Origin: Saprospiraceae bacterium
Lineage (GTDB): Bacteria; Bacteroidota; Bacteroidia; Chitinophagales; Saprospiraceae
DNA: 64,000 nucleotides
Reading direction: 5' to 3'
Assembly (NCBI GenBank): GCA_016722295.1
Contig: JADKGL010000014.1
Coordinates: 17,546 to 81,545 of the forward strand
In this document: piece after piece, positions 8,762 through 18,093 of the stretch
Position numbering within the stretch: the first letter of the stretch is position 1
Layout of the letters: every line of letters begins with the position of its first letter
Program-made: the position numbers and the translations under genes
Notes under the pieces: model-generated
What the model was told of the DNA's origin: nothing
Database searches by the model: none
What the model saw: the letters and a program-made list of their open reading frames with translations, nothing else

Positions 8762-11140
8762 ATGCGAATTGTTTTTTTATTTTTTTTAATGATTTCTACA
8801 CTTGCTTACAGCCAAAAAGACCCAGATTTAAATATGAAGATTATAGCTCATATTGAAGATCCAAGTGGTGGTAGTGGTGTATGGCATTATATGAGGAACG
8901 GAATAGAGTATGCTGCATATGGATCACGAACAGGCTTGGTGATTTATTCGTTAGAAAATCCAGCAATGCCAATAGAAAGATATAAAGCTAGTGGAGTGAA
9001 TACGACTTGGAGAGAAGTATATGGTTATGGTGACTATATCTATGGGGTAACTGATTCGAGATCAGATGGTCTGATTATCATAAATATGAAAGAGGCTCCA
9101 GCGAAAATAACACATAAGTTTTGGACTACTGAAGTCACTGCTAATAATAAGACTGATAAAATCAACACCTGTCATACAGTATTTGTAGATGAGAAAGGGA
9201 TATTATGTTTGAATGGATGTAGTCCATGGGATGGTGTGTTATTTTTTGATATCAATACAGATCCTGAGAATCCAAAATTTCTAGGAGCGGAAACAAAAAG
9301 ATATTGCCATGATATGTTTATGCGGGGAGATACAATGTGGTCTTCAGATATTTTGGCTGGCTTGTTGTCTATTTGGGATACAAAAGACAAAGCAAATCCA
9401 AAAGAATTGGCTACTATTACTACCCCACATGCTTTTACACATAACTCATGGATTTCTGATAATGCTAAGTTTGTCTTTACTACAGATGAAAAAGAAGAAG
9501 CTTATGTAGCTTCATACGATGTGAGTGATTTGTCAAATATTAAATTGCTCGATGTCTTTAGACCAAGAGATACAGAAGGAAAAAGTGTTATCCCTCATAA
9601 CACGAGGTATTTGGATGGTTATTTGATTACAGCATATTATACAGATGGTGTAAAGATTATTGATGCTAATAAACCAGATAACCTCATTGAAGTGGGCACT
9701 GTGGATACATATTTTGGAGCCGATGGTGGATTTCATGGATGCTGGGGAGTAAGCCCTTACTTGCCAAGTAAAACAATTGTAGCTTCAGATATAGAAGGTG
9801 GATTATTTATTATTAAGCCAGAATATGTAAGAGCATGTTACCTTGAAGGTGATGTAAAGGATAGTTTGGACGGTACTCCAATAGTGAATGCAAAAGTTGT
9901 AATTCAAGTTCCTAAAGTAAATTATGAAGAGACTAATTCAGTTGGTCAATATAAAACAGGTTATGCTGTAGCAGGAACATTTAAAGCTGAGTATTCTCAT
10001 CCCAACTATTATCCTGCAATTGTCGACGTAGTTTTAGCAAACGGAGAAGTTACTTTAAAGAATGTAAAGTTGCTTCCAAAATCGAGTCAAACTGTAAAAA
10101 TCACAGTACTCGATTCTTTGACAAATAATCCAATTGCCAATGCTAAAATTGTAATTAATGAAAGAACTGGATCACAAACTTATGATGCAACAACAGATGG
10201 AATTGCAAATACAAAGATCTTTGTTGATTCTGTTATAACAATTTATGCAGGTAAGTGGGGATATCATGAAAAAAAGTTAAACGTCGATACACGGACTTCA
10301 TTAACTAATTTTACTATTTTATTGACTCCTGGATACAAAGATGATTTTGTGTTGGATTTAGGTTGGAAAGAAAGTTCAACAGCTAATTTAGGTCAATGGA
10401 TTAAAGTGGAACCCATTGGAACTGTCCAGCAGCGTGTACAAATTCAGACAGAAACCGATCTTCCAGACGATCTAGGAAATGAATGTTATGTCACAGGGAA
10501 TGGAGACACTGCTCCAGGAGCAAATGACGTGGATAATGGATCAACGACGATTCAATCACCATTGATGGATCTCTCTAAATACAATGACCCAGTAATAAAA
10601 TATTCAAGATGGTTTGTCAATACAGGAGGTGCTGGAAATCCAAATGATAAAGTGATTTTTTCACTAAATGATGGGACTAATACGAAAATTTTAGAAACAA
10701 TTACTGAATCTACAAGTGCTTGGGTAAGAAGCGAAGAATTTCATCTTAAAACACTGTTTACTGATGTAAGTAAAATTCAGTTTTCTGTGACTGCATCTGA
10801 TGATGATCCTGGTCATTTGGTTGAAGCAGCATTGGATGGTTTTATCGTGTATGACGCTAATCCAATCGTGTCAACTAATCTTCCTTCTAAAGACATTAGT
10901 CAAATGAGAATTCAACAGAATCCATTTCATCGAAAGGCAGTTGTTGATTTTGCAAATTTAGAAAATTCAATTTATACTTTACAGATAGTTGATCCCAATG
11001 GACATATTGTTTCTCAGCGATCTATTAGCAATAAAACTAATACAGTAGAAATTGGAGATGATTTGCTCGTTGGGCAATATAAAGTAATACTTAGAGATCA
11101 TATAAGTGTACTACAGATTTTGACCTTAGTGAAAATATAA
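8762..11140 (+). CDS. secreted T9SS protein with LVIVD repeats and carboxypeptidase-regulatory-like domains (choice-of-anchor B type)
   Basis: 792 residues from the ATG that begins MRIVFLFFLMISTLAYSQ, a clear signal peptide. Residues about 25-370 are LVIVD/choice-of-anchor B beta-propeller-like repeats (units such as GLVIYSLENPAMPIERY and GVKIIDANKPDNLIEVG). Next come two carboxypeptidase-D regulatory-like beta-sandwich domains (LEGDVKDSLDGTPIVNAKV and ITVLDSLTNNPIANAKI). A jelly-roll-like region follows, and the C-terminal ~80 residues are a T9SS type A sorting domain (RIQQNPFHRKAVVDF ... VGQYKVIL). The product is therefore exported and attached to, or released from, the cell surface. Its ligand is unknown. 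A terminator follows. Confidence 0.88.
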   Translation: MRIVFLFFLMISTLAYSQKDPDLNMKIIAHIEDPSGGSGVWHYMRNGIEYAAYGSRTGLVIYSLENPAMPIERYKASGVNTTWREVYGYGDYIYGVTDSRSDGLIIINMKEAPAKITHKFWTTEVTANNKTDKINTCHTVFVDEKGILCLNGCSPWDGVLFFDINTDPENPKFLGAETKRYCHDMFMRGDTMWSSDILAGLLSIWDTKDKANPKELATITTPHAFTHNSWISDNAKFVFTTDEKEEAYVASYDVSDLSNIKLLDVFRPRDTEGKSVIPHNTRYLDGYLITAYYTDGVKIIDANKPDNLIEVGTVDTYFGADGGFHGCWGVSPYLPSKTIVASDIEGGLFIIKPEYVRACYLEGDVKDSLDGTPIVNAKVVIQVPKVNYEETNSVGQYKTGYAVAGTFKAEYSHPNYYPAIVDVVLANGEVTLKNVKLLPKSSQTVKITVLDSLTNNPIANAKIVINERTGSQTYDATTDGIANTKIFVDSVITIYAGKWGYHEKKLNVDTRTSLTNFTILLTPGYKDDFVLDLGWKESSTANLGQWIKVEPIGTVQQRVQIQTETDLPDDLGNECYVTGNGDTAPGANDVDNGSTTIQSPLMDLSKYNDPVIKYSRWFVNTGGAGNPNDKVIFSLNDGTNTKILETITESTSAWVRSEEFHLKTLFTDVSKIQFSVTASDDDPGHLVEAALDGFIVYDANPIVSTNLPSKDISQMRIQQNPFHRKAVVDFANLENSIYTLQIVDPNGHIVSQRSISNKTNTVEIGDDLLVGQYKVILRDHISVLQILTLVKI

Positions 11141-11154
11141 GATGTTTTAAAAAA

Positions 11155-11195
11155 AATAAAGCAGCATTCAGGGTATACTTGAGTGCTGTTTTTGT
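11155..11195. terminator. rho-independent terminator between convergent genes
   Basis: CAGCATTCA (11162-11170) pairs with TGAGTGCTG (11180-11188), with one T-G pair. An A-run precedes it and a T-run follows. It serves the T9SS gene, and probably also miaA from the other side. Confidence 0.75.
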
Positions 11196-11204
11196 TTATT
11201 CTTT

Positions 11205-12104
11205 TTAAAGAACTAAATTGTTAAAATACTCAATGGCTATATCAAGCGATTCTATTTTTTTTCCGCTACTGAATTTGTTGAACCAAGTGATCTGCCGTTT
11301 CGCATAGTTTCTAGTGTGCTGTTTGATTTTATCAACAGCAAAATCTAACGTCACCTTAGCATCCAAGTAATCAAATAATTCTACATAACCCACAGTTTGC
11401 AATGAAGGTAAAGTGCGATAATTATTTACTTGCCGAACTTCATCTAATAAGCCATTTTCCATCATTTCATCAACTCTTTGATTGATCCTTTGATACAATT
11501 CATTTCTTTCTGGACACAAATAAATTTCATTGATAAGATAGGGTAGCCTCTTGTTGGAATTTGTTTGAATTTGTTGAGTAAATGGCTTTCCCGTCATTTC
11601 AATTATTTCAAGAACTCGCAACAGTCTCCTTGGATTTTTTATATCAATTTTATAGTATGTTGATTCATCTTTAGCAAACAATTTTGCTTGGAGATATTCT
11701 AATCCATATTGGTGCAATTCAAGGTTTAATTTTTCTCTGATTTCAGTAGTAGCTTCTGGTAATGGATCTAGACCTGAAAGTAATGCATTTATATAAAATC
11801 CTGTACCTCCGACAATGACAATATCTTGGTATATTGTGGTCAAATTTTCGATGCATGATAGCGCTTCACGTGAATATTGATGCGCATTGTAGGAGTCATG
11901 TATTGAAATGTGGTTTATGAAATGATGTTTTGATTGGGCTAATTGAACAGGCGTAGGTTTTGCAGTTCCGATAGTGAGTTCATTATAAATCTGTCTACTG
12001 TCTGCAGAAATTATTTCACATTTTAATTTCTCAGCTAGATGCAATGATAGGGTTGTCTTTCCTGAGGCTGTTGGACCAGTAATTAACCATATCTTTTTAT
12101 CCAT
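11205..12104 (-). CDS. miaA: tRNA dimethylallyltransferase
   Basis: 299 residues from the chosen ATG (MDKKIWLITGPTASGKTTL). The enzyme transfers a dimethylallyl group to A37 of tRNAs that read UNN codons. It shows the P-loop GPTASGKT, the ISADSRQIYNELTIGTAKPT segment that places the substrate, GGTGFYINALLSGLD, and the family's QTVGYVELFDYL and RQITWF motifs. A longer start at 12128 exists, but a TAACTTTG promoter box (12123-12116) lies between the two starts, so the mRNA would begin after the first ATG. It stands alone, divergent from the acyltransferase. Confidence 0.95.
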   Translation of the reverse strand: MDKKIWLITGPTASGKTTLSLHLAEKLKCEIISADSRQIYNELTIGTAKPTPVQLAQSKHHFINHISIHDSYNAHQYSREALSCIENLTTIYQDIVIVGGTGFYINALLSGLDPLPEATTEIREKLNLELHQYGLEYLQAKLFAKDESTYYKIDIKNPRRLLRVLEIIEMTGKPFTQQIQTNSNKRLPYLINEIYLCPERNELYQRINQRVDEMMENGLLDEVRQVNNYRTLPSLQTVGYVELFDYLDAKVTLDFAVDKIKQHTRNYAKRQITWFNKFSSGKKIESLDIAIEYFNNLVL

Positions 12105-12115
12105 TGATTTTTTTG

Positions 12116-12123
12116 CAAAGTTA
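12116..12123 (-). promoter_or_regulatory. -7 box of miaA
   Basis: On the minus strand TAACTTTG matches TAnnTTTG exactly and ends 11 bases before the ATG at 12104. It lies inside the extended reading frame, which decides the start of miaA. Confidence 0.65.
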
Positions 12124-12185
12124 CGCATTTATTTAAATTGATTTTGAATTGACAGTGATTGACTACTATGTGTTAGAAAAAAGTT

Positions 12186-12193
12186 TATATTTG
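12186..12193 (+). promoter_or_regulatory. -7 box of the acyltransferase gene
   Basis: TATATTTG is an exact TAnnTTTG match, 22 bases before the ATG. A TTG at 12159-12161 could be the -33 element, though the spacing of 24 is long. Confidence 0.6.
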
Positions 12194-12215
12194 CAGTACA
12201 TAGTTTTTAACAAAA

Positions 12216-13343
12216 ATGCTTTATCCAATATTCAAAATAATAATGAAGGTATACTTCAATATGTATTATAAAAAAATATATATTGAAGGCGCTGATCAAA
12301 TTCCTGAAGGCGTTCCTTTAGTTTTTATTTGTAACCATCCTAATTCTTTTATGGAGGCATGTCTATTGGCTACATTTCAGAATCGTCCATTACATTTTTT
12401 GGTAAGAGGGGATATGTTTGAAAAAAAATGGCTGGCACCTATTTTGCGAGAGACAAATCAAATACCTATATACAGATTTAAAGATGGGTTTGAAAAATTG
12501 AGAAATAATAAAAGTAGTTTTTCGGCATCATTTGATATTTTAGCAGAGAATAAATGTATCCTACTTTTTCCAGAAGGAAGTACAGAGTTTGTGCCTTGGT
12601 TAAGACCATTTCAAAAGGGTGCAGCTCGATTGGCTACTGGTACTATAGAAGAAAAGGGAATCGATGATGTCTTTGTATTGCCATGTGCGGTTCACTATTT
12701 TGATGCTCTAGAAACAAGATCAACAGTAGCGATACAATTTGGAAACGCGATATCAACTAAAGAATTTTTTCAAAATAAGAACTCTACAGATATACTTTCG
12801 GATTATACAAATCATTTGTATCAAAAGATGGATGAATTGGTTATTTCTTATCCCAAAAAATTGCCTAGAAAACCTTTAGATGAGCAATTGCAAGATGCAT
12901 TTACTAGACCTAAATCGTTATTCAATCTATTCCATTCAAAAGAGTCAGTACATTCTAAGTGCAAAGTTGCAATGGATAAATTTGTTAATCAAAATGAAGC
13001 AATTTTAGAGCCAAAAATATCTTCGTCTTTACTGAGAAAAATAGTTCTGAGTTTACTAATTTTCATTTTAAGTATTCTAAGTATACCTGCAATTATTTTA
13101 TTTTATCCAACACTTTTTTTTGTAAAAAAATGGTCAAAGACTTTGAAAAGCATAGAGTTTCAAGCACCAACTCGATTGGCAGTGAGCTTAATGCTTCATC
13201 TATTCATAAGCAAAATATTCTTTTTCATGTGTTGGTATTTTTTGGATTTCAGTAAAGCTATAGTAGCTACAGTGTTGCTCCAAGTTTCGTTATTTTCATT
13301 GTTGATTTTGAAAGATTCTATCACTATTTTAAAATTAGAATAA
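12216..13343 (+). CDS. 1-acyl-glycerol-3-phosphate acyltransferase-like protein (PlsC family) with C-terminal membrane helices
   Basis: 375 residues. The acyltransferase domain (about 20-215) has the His motif CNHPNSFMEACLL and the phosphate-binding block LLFPEGSTEFVPWLRPF. In standard PlsC the first motif is H-x4-D. Here it reads as H-x5-E, as in the longer bacterial DHAP/lysophospholipid acyltransferase-like branch with H-x5-D. Two or three membrane segments occupy about 280-375 (LLIFILSILSIPAIILFY and later). It probably acylates a lysophospholipid or related glycerolipid at the inner membrane. The substrate is unproven. Confidence 0.85.
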   Translation: MLYPIFKIIMKVYFNMYYKKIYIEGADQIPEGVPLVFICNHPNSFMEACLLATFQNRPLHFLVRGDMFEKKWLAPILRETNQIPIYRFKDGFEKLRNNKSSFSASFDILAENKCILLFPEGSTEFVPWLRPFQKGAARLATGTIEEKGIDDVFVLPCAVHYFDALETRSTVAIQFGNAISTKEFFQNKNSTDILSDYTNHLYQKMDELVISYPKKLPRKPLDEQLQDAFTRPKSLFNLFHSKESVHSKCKVAMDKFVNQNEAILEPKISSSLLRKIVLSLLIFILSILSIPAIILFYPTLFFVKKWSKTLKSIEFQAPTRLAVSLMLHLFISKIFFFMCWYFLDFSKAIVATVLLQVSLFSLLILKDSITILKLE

Positions 13344-13429
13344 AGTTACTATTATAAAGTTTTGAAGTCAATATTTGATAAAGCTGAGCAATTTCAGTTG
13401 AATTTATCAAACAATTAAAACTTTACTTT

Positions 13430-14107
13430 ATGAAAAAAAATGTAGCAGAATTCTTTGGGACATTTTGGTTGGTCTTGGGAGGATGTGGGAGCGCTGTTTT
13501 AGCAGCTTCTTTTCCAAATGTTGGCATTGGCCTAGTTGGAGTTTCCTTCGCTTTTGGACTTACTGTTGTTACGATTGCCTATTCTTTAGGCCATATTTCA
13601 GGAGCACATTTAAATCCAGCAGTTACAATTGGATTATGGGCAGGAGGTCGATTTCCAGCTTCATCAATTTTGCCTTATGTGGGATTTCAAATACTTGGAG
13701 CTATCGCTGCAGCTGCAGTGTTGTACGTGATTACGATAGGAAATGGATCAGGGATTGGCAATTTTGCAGCTAATGGTTATGGTGAGCATTCACCGGGCAA
13801 TTACAATTTGCTTTCAGCAATAGTTATTGAATTTGTTATGACATTTATGTTTCTCATTGTGATTTTAGGTGCCACGGATGAAAGGGCTCCAAAGGGTTTT
13901 GCTGGGTTAGTTATAGGATTTGCATTGACGTTGATTCATTTAATTAGTATACCAGTGACAAATACTTCGGTCAATCCTGCAAGAAGTATAAGTCAAGCTT
14001 TGTTTGTTGGGGATTGGGCATTGTCACAATTGTGGTTATTTATTCTAATACCAATTCTAGCTGCTGTATTCGCTGGATTTTTTTATAAAATGTTTCTAAA
14101 GGAATAA
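13430..14107 (+). CDS. aqpZ: aquaporin Z (MIP family water channel)
   Basis: 225 residues with six membrane helices. Both pore motifs are present: SGAHLNPAVTIG (about residue 58) and TSVNPARSISQALF (about 184). The N-terminus KKNVAEFFGTFWLVLGGCGSAV is nearly the same as AqpZ. The helix 5 and loop E residues (LIHLISIPVTNTSVNPARS) have the His and Thr/Arg pattern of a water-selective rather than glycerol-conducting pore. It probably mediates rapid osmotic water flow, and sits close to the MscS channel further along. A strong terminator follows. Confidence 0.95.
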   Translation: MKKNVAEFFGTFWLVLGGCGSAVLAASFPNVGIGLVGVSFAFGLTVVTIAYSLGHISGAHLNPAVTIGLWAGGRFPASSILPYVGFQILGAIAAAAVLYVITIGNGSGIGNFAANGYGEHSPGNYNLLSAIVIEFVMTFMFLIVILGATDERAPKGFAGLVIGFALTLIHLISIPVTNTSVNPARSISQALFVGDWALSQLWLFILIPILAAVFAGFFYKMFLKE

Positions 14108-14128
14108 TTGATTTTCATTATATTTTAT

Positions 14129-14170
14129 GCGATGAATTCACGTATTAAAATGAATTCATCGCTATTTTTT
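14129..14170. terminator. bidirectional terminator between aqpZ and pit
   Basis: GCGATGAATTCA (14129-14140) and TGAATTCATCGC (14151-14162) form a perfect 12-bp stem with a ten-base loop, followed by a T-run. The T-run touches the stop codon of the convergent phosphate transporter. Confidence 0.85.
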
Positions 14171-15581
14171 ATATAAACAATCTAAACAAATAAAATAAAA
14201 CAGCACTTAAGATCATTGTAACTGGCAACGTAAGTACCCATGCAAGTGTGATATTTTTTACTGTTCCTTTTTGTAAATTTTTAGTTCCTTTACTTGCTAC
14301 CATTGCACCAGCAACACCTGATGACAATACATGTGTAGTTGAAACGGGTAGTCCAAATTTTGAAGCTAAGCCAATGGTAATCGAGGCAATTAATTCTGCT
14401 GAAGCGCCTTCTGCATAAGTCATATGACGTTTACCAATTTTCTCACCAATTGTAACTACGATTCTCTTCCAGCCAACCATTGTTCCAAGTCCTAAACAGA
14501 TAGCAACCATTAGGATAACCCAAGTAGGAATATAGGATGTGTAATGAGAAATATGTTTTAGACTTTTTTTAATGGCTTTTAAATTACCTGTGCCTGAGAG
14601 AAGATTTGGCTCTTCTAATAGTTTATTCAAGCCTTTAACCGTAGTTCCAATTTGTTTTCTTACAGATAATATTTGTTTTGCTTCTTTAAGGTTGGCTGAA
14701 TTTACAAAGATCGCAAACTGTCTTAGTTTATCGGCTTCTGCACAAAGAGTTCTTTCCATTAAGTAATTATTCGAAGCTTCTTTATCTAAAATTTGATAGA
14801 TATTTGTAATTTCTTGATTAAATTTTTGTTTGTCAAAGTCTGGTGATAAAGCATGTTGGGCGGGTAAAAAAGCGAATAATACAATTAACATTAGTCCAAT
14901 GCCTTTCTGACCATCATTATACCCATGAAAAAAACTTACCAATGTACAAGTACAAAATAAAATCGCTCGAATCCAAATAGGAGGTTTTGCACCTTCTTCA
15001 GGTTCTTTAAAAATTGCTTTATTTTTAATTAAACTTTTTAACAAAAACATTAGAGCTATTGCTATTGAAAATCCGAAAAGCGGGGAAAACAATAAAGAAT
15101 ATCCAATTTTGATTGCTTCATTCCAGTTCACTCCCGTAACAGTGGAATGTGGTAGATAGGAATATGCTATCCCAACACCCAATAAAGCTCCGATCAAGGT
15201 GTGAGAACTCGAACAAGGAATACCAAAATACCAAGTTCCCAAATTCCATATAATCGCAGCAAGCAATGCTGCCAAGACTAAGGCAATTGCTTCATTGGTA
15301 TTGTTTGACATCACAGCTTCTAAAGGCAATAAACTGGCAATTTTACCCGCAACAGCCATTCCGAAGAAATATGAACTCAACATCAAGCCGACAAAGTTCA
15401 TCAGTCCTGACCATATCACAGCCTGAAGTGGCTCAAGTGATTTAGTATATATAACTGTAGCGACAGCATTGGCGGTGTCATGAAATCCATTGACAAATTC
15501 AAATATACATACAGCTAGAACGCATAATATAAACGCAGCCAATAACCCCCCTGATAGCCCTAATTCTACAAAACCGAACAT
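14169..15581 (-). CDS. inorganic phosphate transporter, PiT family
   Basis: 470 residues with about ten membrane helices in two homologous halves. The PiT signatures are present: FEFVNGFHDTANAVATVIYT in the first half, GIPCSSSHTLIGALLGVGIAY, and in the second half GLASKFGLPVSTTHVLSSGV. Between them is a soluble insert of about 100 residues (roughly 245-345, with QILDKEASNNYLMERTLCAEA). It also has GYNDGQKGIGLM in the middle. It imports phosphate with a cation (H+ or Na+). It is a single gene, convergent with aqpZ and sharing its terminator. Confidence 0.93.
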   Translation of the reverse strand: MFGFVELGLSGGLLAAFILCVLAVCIFEFVNGFHDTANAVATVIYTKSLEPLQAVIWSGLMNFVGLMLSSYFFGMAVAGKIASLLPLEAVMSNNTNEAIALVLAALLAAIIWNLGTWYFGIPCSSSHTLIGALLGVGIAYSYLPHSTVTGVNWNEAIKIGYSLLFSPLFGFSIAIALMFLLKSLIKNKAIFKEPEEGAKPPIWIRAILFCTCTLVSFFHGYNDGQKGIGLMLIVLFAFLPAQHALSPDFDKQKFNQEITNIYQILDKEASNNYLMERTLCAEADKLRQFAIFVNSANLKEAKQILSVRKQIGTTVKGLNKLLEEPNLLSGTGNLKAIKKSLKHISHYTSYIPTWVILMVAICLGLGTMVGWKRIVVTIGEKIGKRHMTYAEGASAELIASITIGLASKFGLPVSTTHVLSSGVAGAMVASKGTKNLQKGTVKNITLAWVLTLPVTMILSAVLFYLFRLFI

Positions 15582-15732
15582 AATTAACTATTATTTCGGT
15601 TGTAAAGTTAAGTCTATGATCTCATTTGGCAATATTATCTAATCATTAAGTTTTATAACTATGGTTGAATTAACGAATCATTTGAGTAAGTAGGGGCAAC
15701 ATTCAGCATTTTTTGATCGTTGTCATAGGACT

Positions 15733-16578
15733 ATGCTTAAATTGGTCAGATTTCTTGTTAAGATAGCCTGTCTTATTTATCTCATTTTTTTGAAAGAGGG
15801 CTTTTTGGATAATCAAAAATTGCCCCCAATTTTTTATACACCGATTGCAATTTCAATTATACATTTTTTAATCTTCTTTCTCGCGTTGAATCTGATCATT
15901 AGATTTACTCAAATGATCTATAGAAAACGCAAACGCAAAGGAGATAAATACTCAGATAATGTGATTATCGGTTTGCAAAATATTTATTATCTTTTAATGG
16001 TCATGGCTATTACCGTTACTATTATTGGATTTTTTGGAATTGAGTTTTCAAAATTATTGACAGCCTTGAGCATCGTCGCTGCAGCAATAGCAATTATTTC
16101 AAAGGAATTTGTTTCAGATATTATCGCTGGAATGAGTATTACTTTCTCTAAAGAACTATCAATTGGTGACTATGTGAAAGTAGGAGAATATAAAGGCAGA
16201 GTCATCGATATCAATCTGCATAAGATTGTTTTGCATCATGATGATGATGATATTATATACATTCCAAACTCAAAAGCATATAATGATGATATTATAAATT
16301 ATACACAAAAGGAAATCCGAAAATTTAATGTGGACTTTGCGATCAATTCAGAGTTAAACATTCCCTTAAGTGCTCTTCAAGTGACCATTCATAGAGTCTT
16401 ACTTAGATACAATGATTCCATAGTACTCGATTCAGAAAAGCTAAAAGTAATCAATATCTTAAAGGATGAGATACGGTATAAGCTCCAGTTCAAATTGAAT
16501 CAGATGAATCCAGTCCTTGCTGAGCAAATCAAATCTGAAATTCGCGAAGCTATTTCACTATTGGTTATAAAAGACTAA
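15733..16578 (+). CDS. small-conductance mechanosensitive channel, MscS family
   Basis: 281 residues. Two or three N-terminal membrane helices are followed by the pore-lining TM3 (ALSIVAAAIAIISKEFVSDIIAGMSIT). The MscS beta domain comes next (LSIGDYVKVGEYKGRVIDI, then IPNSKAYNDDIINYT). The usual alpha/beta C-terminal domain follows. The channel lets solutes escape after a hypo-osmotic shock. The run HHDDDDIIYIPN replaces the usual variable loop and is strikingly acidic. Start chosen at the ATG giving MLKLVRFLVKIACLIYLIF. Confidence 0.92.
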   Translation: MLKLVRFLVKIACLIYLIFLKEGFLDNQKLPPIFYTPIAISIIHFLIFFLALNLIIRFTQMIYRKRKRKGDKYSDNVIIGLQNIYYLLMVMAITVTIIGFFGIEFSKLLTALSIVAAAIAIISKEFVSDIIAGMSITFSKELSIGDYVKVGEYKGRVIDINLHKIVLHHDDDDIIYIPNSKAYNDDIINYTQKEIRKFNVDFAINSELNIPLSALQVTIHRVLLRYNDSIVLDSEKLKVINILKDEIRYKLQFKLNQMNPVLAEQIKSEIREAISLLVIKD

Positions 16579-17049
16579 TTTGGTTACATTGAGATAGAAT
16601 ACTAATTTTCAAAAATCAATTTATACCAAAGCGATAAATTCGCCCATACTTCGTTACAAATCCTCGATGTAGTGATCCACTGCATCTCCAGTTTGCGCCT
16701 TGACTAGAAAAATTTCTCATCATAGTATTTTGGACTATTATATAATTCACTTTGGTATTACTTGTTTTATTTTTGATTCGTTGTAGCGAGAAAATGGGAA
16801 CAACCATTGGCTAATTCTACTGTTTTACCATTAAAGCTAAAATTCGCATTAGAAATGATTTACTTGAAAATCTGACAACATATTTGTCATCATTCTTGAT
16901 TTTATATCATCAATAAGCAATAGCAACATTTGTGGTATATAATTTCCATGCAATGTCAACTATCTTGTCATAAATTCATTCGAGTAAAATCTAATGTAGA
17001 ATTTAGAGTAAACTAAAATTAATATACAATTGCATAATAGTAATCTTCA
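16579..17049. other. intergenic stretch between mscS and aroC
   Basis: No convincing gene. It holds the inverted-repeat element at 16618-16768. A 63-codon minus-strand frame (16807-16616) lies largely inside that element and I do not accept it as a gene. The remainder is AT-rich and includes the leader of aroC. No exact TAnnTTTG box was seen near the aroC start. Confidence 0.5.
16618..16768. repeat. short MITE-like element with imperfect terminal inverted repeats
   Basis: CAATTTATACCAAAGCGA at the left end and, read on the other strand, CAAGTAATACCAAAGTGA at the right end agree at about 15 positions. They enclose about 115 bases with no transposase. The outer flanks are also loosely inverted (AAAAATCAA / TTTTTGATT). 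The size and layout fit a miniature inverted-repeat element. No clear target-site duplication is visible, and I cannot count other genomic copies. Confidence 0.4.
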
Positions 17050-18030
17050 ATGAATCAATTTGGAAATTATTTCAGGCTTTCAATCTACGGAGAATCACAT
17101 GGTGTTGCTGTAGGAATTATAATCGATGGTGTGCCTTCTGGTATCGAACTAGTAGAAGATGATTTTTTGACTGATTTATCGCGCCGCAAGTCAGGACCTA
17201 TAGGTACAACAAAACGTATTGAAGAAGATTTACCCATCTTCATTTCTGGAGTATTTAATGGAAGAACGACTGGTGCCCCACTTCATATCCAGTTTAAAAA
17301 CAAGGATATAAGATCAGAAGATTATAAAAATTTAAAATTCACGCCACGACCTGGTCATGCTGACTTTACTGCTTTACGTAAATATAATGGCTACAATGAT
17401 CCACGAGGTGGCGGACATTTTAGTGGCAGGTTAACACTGCCTTTGGTAGCGGCTGGAGTGATTGCAAAAAAGATAGTAAAACAGATTAAGATTGTAGCCT
17501 CAATTCTTGAAATAGGTGGGATGACGGATTTTGAGAAGGCTATTGATCATGCAATTCAACAAAATGACTCAATAGGAGGCATCATAGAATGTGTGAGTTC
17601 AGATGTTCCTATCGGATGGGGAGAACCATTTTTCAATTCTGTGGAGTCTTTGATAAGTCATTTGATTTTTTCAATTCCAGCGATAAAGGGGATAGAGTTC
17701 GGAGTAGGATTTATTGCTGCAAAAATGAATGGATCTCAACACAATGATGCAATAGAGAGTATTGACGGTCGAACAAAAACAAATAATTCTGGGGGTATAA
17801 ATGGTGGAATAACAAATGGAAACGAATTAGTGTTTCGGGTTGTGGTCAAGCCAACAAGTAGTATTGGAAAAATACAAAACACATTAAATTTTGAAAATAG
17901 TAAAATTGAAGCTCTTGAAATAATAGGTAGACATGATGTTTGTATCGCATTGCGAGTTCCTGTGGTCGTAGAAGCTGTAACCGCAATTGCATTGGCAGAA
18001 TTTTATCTCACTCAAAAAGTACAGAATTAA
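17050..18030 (+). CDS. aroC: chorismate synthase
   Basis: 326 residues, slightly shorter than the 350-360 typical of the family. It converts EPSP to chorismate using reduced FMN, the last common step of aromatic amino acid synthesis. Signature motifs are present: YGESHGVAVG at the N-terminus, RRKSGPIGTTKRIEEDLP, RPGHADFTALRKY and DPRGGGHFSGRLTLPLVAAG. The central GGINGGITNGNELVFRV and the C-terminal GRHDVCIALRVPVVVEA are also present. All regions that bind FMN and EPSP seem present, so the short length reflects trimmed loops or tail rather than truncation. It is a single gene. Confidence 0.95.
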   Translation: MNQFGNYFRLSIYGESHGVAVGIIIDGVPSGIELVEDDFLTDLSRRKSGPIGTTKRIEEDLPIFISGVFNGRTTGAPLHIQFKNKDIRSEDYKNLKFTPRPGHADFTALRKYNGYNDPRGGGHFSGRLTLPLVAAGVIAKKIVKQIKIVASILEIGGMTDFEKAIDHAIQQNDSIGGIIECVSSDVPIGWGEPFFNSVESLISHLIFSIPAIKGIEFGVGFIAAKMNGSQHNDAIESIDGRTKTNNSGGINGGITNGNELVFRVVVKPTSSIGKIQNTLNFENSKIEALEIIGRHDVCIALRVPVVVEAVTAIALAEFYLTQKVQN

Positions 18031-18039
18031 TAAAATAAA

Positions 18040-18074
18040 AAAACCCCACTCAAAGTAGAATGGAGTTTTATTTT
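18040..18074. terminator. imperfect terminator hairpin between aroC and the H1-like gene
   Basis: AAAACCCCACTC and GAATGGAGTTTT pair with two mismatches around a six-base loop, followed by ATTTTTT. It lies between two convergent genes. Confidence 0.5.
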
Positions 18075-18093
18075 TTCACTGTAGCAAAAAAAA

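Noticed and set aside
12105..12128. Longer MiaA start
   Set aside because: The TAACTTTG promoter box lies between the two possible starts.
16616..16807. 63-codon minus-strand frame
   Set aside because: It lies within the inverted-repeat element and has no family features.
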